Below the pieces are notes generated by a model. The model worked only from the letters and a program-made list of their open reading frames with translations, did no database searches and was not told the DNA's origin. Source: an uncultured Oscillospiraceae bacterium (GTDB taxonomy: Bacteria > Bacillota > Clostridia > Oscillospirales > Oscillospiraceae). From it: a DNA stretch of 44,664 nucleotides. Made by a program: the position numbers and the translations under genes. The number at the start of each line of letters is the position of its first letter. Position 1 is the first letter of the stretch. The stretch lies in contig CALXDF010000075.1 of the NCBI GenBank assembly GCA_944386995.1, positions 1 through 44,664 on the forward strand. Reading direction: 5' to 3'. Shown here in pieces: positions 40,254 through 44,664 of this stretch.

Positions 40254-40442
40254 ATGTGTCTTTCCACTGTTTATCGCAACAGTAAATCAGAGGACAATAT
40301 CTGCGCCAAATATGTGGCAAAAATTGATGTCGACGGCAACAAGCTGACCTTTACCGACGTTCTGGGCGAGATTACCCAGGTGGAGGGCAAGCTGGTATCC
40401 GCGGATCTGACCGCCGGTGTGGTGGTCTTTGCCGCCGCCTGA
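40254..40442 (+). CDS. cooT: CooT-family nickel-binding protein
   Basis: A 62-residue protein starting MCLSTVY, with Cys2 as in CooT of Rhodospirillum (which dimerises and binds nickel for CODH maturation). The rest is a small beta-rich fold (KIDVDGNKLTFTDVLGEITQ, LTAGVVVF). Short spacing after the His-rich gene (6 bp), with GAAAAGGAGTGAAGTACC as ribosome site, implies cotranscription. The downstream genes metF, cooC, acsD and acsC support a role in CODH/ACS nickel supply. The family match rests on length, Cys2 and context. Confidence 0.72.
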   Translation: MCLSTVYRNSKSEDNICAKYVAKIDVDGNKLTFTDVLGEITQVEGKLVSADLTAGVVVFAAA

Positions 40443-40451
40443 GGATCGGCA

Positions 40452-40673
40452 ATGCCCAAATACGAACTGTGCTGCGAGATTTTCAATCAGTGCAGCAACA
40501 ATCAGATGCGGGATATCTCTTTTGAGGAAGTGTCTGTGGAGGACCCCGGCGCCTATGTCCGGACGATGGAACCCCGCGCCGTCATTGAGGAGGAGGTTCT
40601 TTCTGACGGCTCCCATATCTACCATACAGACACGGCAGGCCTGCGGAAGCGGTATAGTTTTACCCCTCTGTAA
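40452..40673 (+). CDS. Small protein of unknown function in the CooT-metF cluster
   Basis: A 73-residue protein, 9 bp after cooT and with GAGG before its ATG. It has three cysteines near the N-terminus (CCEIFNQC, a C-C-x5-C cluster), an acidic central part (EEVSVEDPGAYVRTM, EEEV) and a Tyr/His-containing tail (SHIYHTDTAGLRKRYSF). I do not recognise the family. Codon use and spacing are those of a real gene. It may bind metal through the Cys cluster. The gap from 40674 to 40840 before metF holds only short GC-rich inverted repeats and no gene. Confidence 0.7.
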   Translation: MPKYELCCEIFNQCSNNQMRDISFEEVSVEDPGAYVRTMEPRAVIEEEVLSDGSHIYHTDTAGLRKRYSFTPL

Positions 40674-40840
40674 GGGCAGATGGTCCCACAGCGACAGGCG
40701 TTCCCCGGCACTGCCGGAGGTCTGCCGCTGTGTGCCGCGCCTGGAGGCCCCCCGCAAACCCGCCAGTCCAGCGGTGCCATGGGGCTATCCTCCCTGTTTT
40801 CCTGCATTTCCATGACAATTTTATATGGAGGTCTACTACC

Positions 40841-41770
40841 ATGAAGATATCCGATATTTTTGAAGAGCGCGCCGCATTCTCCTTTGAGGTTTTTCCCCCC
40901 AAGACTGATGTGGGCATGGAGAAGCTCTGCGGAGAGGGCGGTGTGCTGGACAAGCTCTACACCCTGAATCCGGACTACATCTCCTGCACCTACGGGGCCG
41001 GAGGCACCAATGTAGGCAAGCAGCTGGACGTGCTGGAGAAAATCCAGAAAGACGGCAAGTGCGCTCCGGTGGCCCATTTCACCTGCGTGGGCAACACCAA
41101 GGAGGGCATGAAGGAGCAGCTGCAGACCTATCTGAACAACGGCATCAATCATATTCTGGCCCTGCGCGGCGACCTTCCCTTCGGCTGGACCGGCACGGGC
41201 GGCGACCTGCACTACGCTACCGAGCTGGTGAAGTTCGTGCGCCAGGAGTTCGGTGATCAGTTCACCATTGCCGTAGCCGGCTCTCCCGAGGGCCACATTG
41301 CCTGCCGCAGCCTGGAGGCGGACATCTCCTTCCTGAAGCAGAAGCAGGACAACGGTGCCGACTACATCATGACCCAGCTGTGCTGGGATATGGACCAGTT
41401 CAAATACTGGCTGGAGGCCATCCGGGCTGCCGGGATCTGGCTGCCGGTGGATGTGGGCATTATGCCCGTTCTGGACATGGCCGCTACCATCAACATGGCT
41501 CTCAGCCGCAACGGCTGTGTCATGGACCGGGAGCTGTGCCGGATCATCTCCAAGCACTGGATCTTCCCCAACCCCTTCGACAAGGAGCCCTTCGACGCTG
41601 CGGCGGAACAGAAGAAGAAGGACTTCAAGGAGGCCGGCATCGAGTACACCATCAAGCAGATTGACGAGTACCGCGCCTGTGGCATCGACGGCATTCATCT
41701 CTACGCGTTGAATAAGTTCGACGATGTGGCCCGTATTGTCAAGGAGAGCGGCATCGTTGATCTGATCTGA
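40841..41770 (+). CDS. metF: 5,10-methylenetetrahydrofolate reductase
   Basis: Reduces methylene-tetrahydrofolate to methyl-tetrahydrofolate, the last folate step of the Wood-Ljungdahl methyl branch before the corrinoid protein. A 309-residue TIM barrel: FSFEVFPPKTD (active-site Glu), CTYGAGGTN, ALRGDLPFGWTG, AVAGSPEGH, TQLCWDMDQFKYWL and a C-terminal YALNKFDDVARIV. The start at 40841 has TGGAGG at 8 bases; the longer frame is rejected. It lies in front of cooC, acsD and acsC. The acetogen partner MetV is not seen in the window. Confidence 0.93.
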   Translation: MKISDIFEERAAFSFEVFPPKTDVGMEKLCGEGGVLDKLYTLNPDYISCTYGAGGTNVGKQLDVLEKIQKDGKCAPVAHFTCVGNTKEGMKEQLQTYLNNGINHILALRGDLPFGWTGTGGDLHYATELVKFVRQEFGDQFTIAVAGSPEGHIACRSLEADISFLKQKQDNGADYIMTQLCWDMDQFKYWLEAIRAAGIWLPVDVGIMPVLDMAATINMALSRNGCVMDRELCRIISKHWIFPNPFDKEPFDAAAEQKKKDFKEAGIEYTIKQIDEYRACGIDGIHLYALNKFDDVARIVKESGIVDLI

Positions 41771-41826
41771 TCGTCCCTACATACCCCGCCTGCCTCTCCG
41801 TGGCCCGGCGGCGGTAATCCGGCCCG

Positions 41827-41845
41827 CCGCCTGCGCGGCAGGCGG
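41827..41845 (+). repeat. GC-rich hairpin between metF and cooC
   Basis: CCGCCTGC-GCG-GCAGGCGG, with further pairing outside (CGGC/GCCG). No U-run follows on the plus strand; it may be a processing or stability element. The ribosome site AAAAAGGAG of cooC lies 13 bases downstream. Confidence 0.45.
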
Positions 41846-41872
41846 TGCGCCGAAAAAAAGGAGTCCTGATTT

Positions 41873-42643
41873 ATGACACAAACCATTGCATTTGCCGGCA
41901 AGGGCGGCGTGGGCAAGACCACGATCTGTGGGATGCTCATTCAGTACCTGTGCCGCAAGAAGGACGGGGCCGTTCTGGCCGTGGACGCCGACGCCAACTC
42001 CAACCTCAACGAGGTGCTTGGCGTTGAGGTGGACATGACCCTGGGAGATATCCGGGAAAACATTGCCCGGGCGGACATGGCCAATCCCAGCCCCATTCCC
42101 GCCGGCATGACCAAGGCCGACTATGCCGACATGATGTTCGGCAATGCCCTCACGGAAAACGACGACTTCGACATGCTGGTGATGGGCCGCACCCAGGGCA
42201 AGGGCTGCTACTGCTATGTCAACGGCATCCTCTCCGCTCAGGTGGAGAAATACGCCAAGAATTACCGGTATGTCGTGGTGGACAACGAGGCAGGCCTGGA
42301 GCACATCAGCCGCGGGATTCTGCCTAAGGTTGATATCATCCTCCTAGTCAGCGACTGCTCCCGCCGGGGGATCCAGGCGGTGGGCCGTATCAACGAGATG
42401 ATCCAGGAACTGAACCTGGGCGTCAAGGAGGTCAAGCTCATTGTCAACCGCGCCCCCGGCGGCGTCCTCAATGACGGCGTCAAGGAGGAGATCGCAAAAC
42501 ACGGTCTCACCCTGGCCGGCGTGGTTCCCCAGGACGAGACTGTCTACGAATACGACGCAGAGGGCAAGCCCAGTGTGGACGTGCCCGAGGATGCGCCCAT
42601 CAAACAGGCAGTTCTGAAAATTTTCGAGGGTCTGGGCCTGTAA
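41873..42643 (+). CDS. cooC: CooC-family nickel-insertion ATPase (CODH maturation)
   Basis: A 256-residue MinD/Mrp-type ATPase. The deviant Walker A is AGKGGVGKTT (residues 8-17), VDADANSNLNEVLG holds switch I, the CxC nickel motif is in GKGCYCYVNG, and VVVDNEAGLEHISRG is the Walker B/switch II segment; it ends in KQAVLKIFEGLGL. Dimers bind nickel through the CxC pair and load the C-cluster of CODH (AcsF in the ACS nomenclature). It lies between metF and the corrinoid protein genes, a classic acetogen arrangement. The ribosome site is AAGGAG. Confidence 0.93.
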   Translation: MTQTIAFAGKGGVGKTTICGMLIQYLCRKKDGAVLAVDADANSNLNEVLGVEVDMTLGDIRENIARADMANPSPIPAGMTKADYADMMFGNALTENDDFDMLVMGRTQGKGCYCYVNGILSAQVEKYAKNYRYVVVDNEAGLEHISRGILPKVDIILLVSDCSRRGIQAVGRINEMIQELNLGVKEVKLIVNRAPGGVLNDGVKEEIAKHGLTLAGVVPQDETVYEYDAEGKPSVDVPEDAPIKQAVLKIFEGLGL

Positions 42644-42717
42644 GCTGTTTTCAATTGTTACCCCATTTGTTTCAAATTTCCATAGAGCCAACAAATCATT
42701 GAAGGGAGTAAACCACT

Positions 42718-43656
42718 ATGCCGTTTGCAAGAAAGCCTCAGGTATTCAGTGCCTCGATCAATGAGCTGACACTGGGTACCGGCGACAACGCCATCACCTT
42801 AGGCGGCCAGAACGTGTACAACCTCTACACCTTCGACGGCCCCATCGCCAATGCCCCCAAAATTGGCATCGACGTTTCTGACGAGGCGGAGCAGCCCTCT
42901 CCGGGTCTGACCGCCTTCTACGAGGGCTGCACCACCATGGCCGATAAGGCCAAGAAGGCCGCTGCCCTGGAGCACGTGGATTTTGTGAACCTGCACTTTG
43001 CCTCTGCCGACCCCAACGGCGCCAACAAGTCCGTGGAGGACTGCGTCGCCGACGCCAAGGCCGTGGCCGAGGCTATTGACAAGCCCATCGTCATCTCCGG
43101 CTGCAAGAATCCGGAGAAGGACGCCGAGCTCTTCTCCAAAATTGCTGAGGCCCTCCAGGGCAAGAACATCCTGGTGCTCAGCGCCCGCGAGGAGAACTAC
43201 AAGGGTATCGCCGCCGGTGTTGGCCTGGCCTATGGCCAGAAGGTGGGCGCTGAGTCCGCCGTGGATATCAACCTGGCCAAGCAGCTCAACGTCCTGATCA
43301 CTCAGATGGGTCTGGACGGCAAGAACATCGCCATGAACGTGGGCAGCGCCGCTGCCGGTTACGGTTTTGAGTATGTGGTGTCCACTCTGGAGCGTGTGAA
43401 GGCCGCTGCTCTGGGGCAGAACGACAACACCCTGCAGATGCCCATCATCACCCCTGTCGGCAGCGAGACCTGGGCCGTGAAGGAGGCCACCGCTTCCGTG
43501 GAGGACGCACCCGAGTGGGGCGGCCAGGAGGAGCGCGGCATTGACATGGAGGTTGAGACTGCCACCGCGTGCCTGGCTTACGGCAGCGATGCTGTCATCC
43601 TCAAGCATCCTGAATCCATTAAGACCGTTTCGCAGCTGATCGCTGCTTTGATGTAA
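42718..43656 (+). CDS. acsD: CO dehydrogenase/acetyl-CoA synthase delta subunit (corrinoid protein small subunit)
   Basis: The small subunit of the corrinoid iron-sulfur protein, 312 residues, a TIM-barrel partner of AcsC. Family features: an N-terminal FSASINELTLGTGDNAITLGGQNVYNLY region, DFVNLHFASADPNGANKSVEDCVADAKAV, SAREENYKGIAAGVGLAYG, MNVGSAAAGYGFEYV and the PIITPVGSETWAVKEA segment. It binds the methyl group carrier together with AcsC and passes the methyl group to ACS. Ribosome site GAAGGGAG lies before ATG 42718; the gap to acsC is 14 bp. Confidence 0.95.
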   Translation: MPFARKPQVFSASINELTLGTGDNAITLGGQNVYNLYTFDGPIANAPKIGIDVSDEAEQPSPGLTAFYEGCTTMADKAKKAAALEHVDFVNLHFASADPNGANKSVEDCVADAKAVAEAIDKPIVISGCKNPEKDAELFSKIAEALQGKNILVLSAREENYKGIAAGVGLAYGQKVGAESAVDINLAKQLNVLITQMGLDGKNIAMNVGSAAAGYGFEYVVSTLERVKAAALGQNDNTLQMPIITPVGSETWAVKEATASVEDAPEWGGQEERGIDMEVETATACLAYGSDAVILKHPESIKTVSQLIAALM

Positions 43657-43670
43657 GGAGGGCGTAAACC

Positions 43671-44664
43671 ATGGCTTTAAAAGGTCTTGACATTTTTAAA
43701 CTGACTCCCAAAACCAACTGCAAGGACTGCGGCAGCCCCACCTGCATGGCTTTCGCTATGAAGGTTGCCCAGGGCGCTGTTCCCATTGAGAAGTGCCCCC
43801 ACATGTCCTCCGAGGCTCTGGCCACCCTGTCCGAGGCCACTGCGCCCCCGATGAAGTCCTTCAAGCTGGGCGATCATCCCCTGGGCGGCGAGACTGTGCT
43901 GAGCCGTCACGAGAAGACCCTGGTCTCCAAGACCCTGTACGGCGTGCAGGTCTGCGACTGCATGGATGCCGCCAAGCAGGACGCCGTGATCGCCGCTATC
44001 CCCACTGTGGATTATGAGCGAATCAGCGAGCGGATGTACGTAGAGACTGTGTCCGTGCGCCACAGCGCCGACAAGAGCGCCGACGACTATGTGGCTCTCA
44101 TCAACAAGGTCAAGGGCCTGGGCCGTCCCCTGATCCTGGACTGCACCGATGTGGACGTGGCTAAGGCCGCTGTTGCTGCCGCCGCCGGCTGCGACTTCAT
44201 CCTCAACGGCGCCAACGAGGACAATTACGCCGACATGAGCGCCATCGCCAAGGAGGCCAAGGTCCTCCTGGGTGTCCGCGCCGCCTCCCTGGACGCCCTC
44301 CATGACACCGTGGAGAAGCTGGAGGCTGCCGGCAACAAGGATCTGATCCTGGATGTGGGCACCGCCTCCATCAAGGACGCCTATGCCAATGCCATCGAGA
44401 TCCGCCGGGCCGCTCTGAAGGACGGCGACCGCACCTTCGGTTATCCCTCCATTGTCAACGTGGCCGCTATCGCCAACGGTGATGCCCACATGGAGGCCGC
44501 CCTGCTGAGCCTGTTCACCTGCAAGTACGGCTCCATTGTCATCTGCTCCGAGATGACCTACGCCAAGGCCCTGCCTCTGTACGGCCTGCGCCAGAACATC
44601 TTCACCGATCCTCAGAAGCCCATGAAGGTCACCCCGGGCATCTATCCCATCAACGGTGCCGACG
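43671..44664 (+). CDS. acsC: CO dehydrogenase/acetyl-CoA synthase gamma subunit (corrinoid protein large subunit), cut by window edge
   Basis: The large subunit of the corrinoid iron-sulfur protein; 331 residues are visible of about 440. The N-terminal 4Fe-4S domain has C17, C20, C25 and C42 in CKDCGSPTC and EKCPHM, and the barrel then starts at about residue 100 (VQVCDCMDAAKQDAV). The cluster reactivates the cobalamin cofactor, which is bound by the missing C-terminal domain. The frame runs open to the right edge. Ribosome site AAGGAGG precedes ATG 43671. The methyl group from MetF is expected to reach this protein by a methyltransferase, not seen here. Confidence 0.95.
   Translation, partial: MALKGLDIFKLTPKTNCKDCGSPTCMAFAMKVAQGAVPIEKCPHMSSEALATLSEATAPPMKSFKLGDHPLGGETVLSRHEKTLVSKTLYGVQVCDCMDAAKQDAVIAAIPTVDYERISERMYVETVSVRHSADKSADDYVALINKVKGLGRPLILDCTDVDVAKAAVAAAAGCDFILNGANEDNYADMSAIAKEAKVLLGVRAASLDALHDTVEKLEAAGNKDLILDVGTASIKDAYANAIEIRRAALKDGDRTFGYPSIVNVAAIANGDAHMEAALLSLFTCKYGSIVICSEMTYAKALPLYGLRQNIFTDPQKPMKVTPGIYPINGAD

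Overview
The window looks like chromosomal DNA of a GC-rich anaerobic Firmicute, most likely an Oscillospiraceae relative (Flavonifractor/Lawsonibacter/Intestinimonas type). This is inferred from the gene content: SLH surface protein, LysM-GH18 spore-type hydrolase, T-box leader, split transketolase, rubredoxin and superoxide-reductase-like proteins, Wood-Ljungdahl genes, strong AGGAGG ribosome sites and TTGACA/TATAAT promoters. No sequence search was possible, so family names rest on motifs and gene order. I see no phage, insertion sequence, CRISPR array, tRNA or rRNA.

Layout. 1-3200: the N-terminal part of an HtrA-type protease (minus, cut by the left edge) diverges from a COG2509-type FAD oxidoreductase. 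3220-26114: a large carbohydrate or sugar-acid locus. Its minus-strand units are (a) a Liv-type (HAAT) ABC importer followed by sugar isomerase, transaldolase, SDR and 6-phosphogluconate dehydrogenase; (b) split transketolase, FadR-type GntR regulator, GarR-like reductase and zinc alcohol dehydrogenase; (c) DeoC-like aldolase, gluconate-5-dehydrogenase-like SDR, zinc dehydrogenase and KDG-kinase-like PfkB kinase. On the plus strand are an SDR, a HpcH/HpaI aldolase with a D-2-hydroxyacid dehydrogenase, and another SDR; an AraC regulator lies between them. One consistent reading is uptake of a polyol, ketose or sugar acid by an unusual transporter, oxidoreduction to a gluconate-like acid, phosphorylation, decarboxylation by Gnd and pentose-phosphate recycling by transketolase and transaldolase, with aldolase side branches. 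The real substrate is unknown.

26291-27452: an oxygen-defence or electron-transfer pair (a desulforedoxin-domain protein and a flavin reductase with two rubredoxin domains). 27453-27898: a noncoding stretch with a possible small RNA. 27899-31670: LysM-GH18 hydrolase, IclR regulator, a small HPr-like protein and an AraC regulator. 31746-37664: a MacA/MacB-type exporter operon ending in an SLH protein; its promoter abuts an array of 11-bp-period repeats that resembles a PhoP/OmpR-family site. 37952-39699: a T-box leader, probably tryptophan-specific, drives a lone TrpB2-type tryptophan synthase beta chain. 39960-44664: a Wood-Ljungdahl segment (His-rich protein, CooT-like protein, unknown small protein, MetF, CooC, AcsD, AcsC), cut by the right edge.

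Most promising for novelty: the Liv-transporter sugar locus with its shared TTTGCACA motif, the small putative nickel-handling proteins before metF/cooC, the rubredoxin reading frame with its own internal ribosome site, and the exporter promoter with period-11 repeats.
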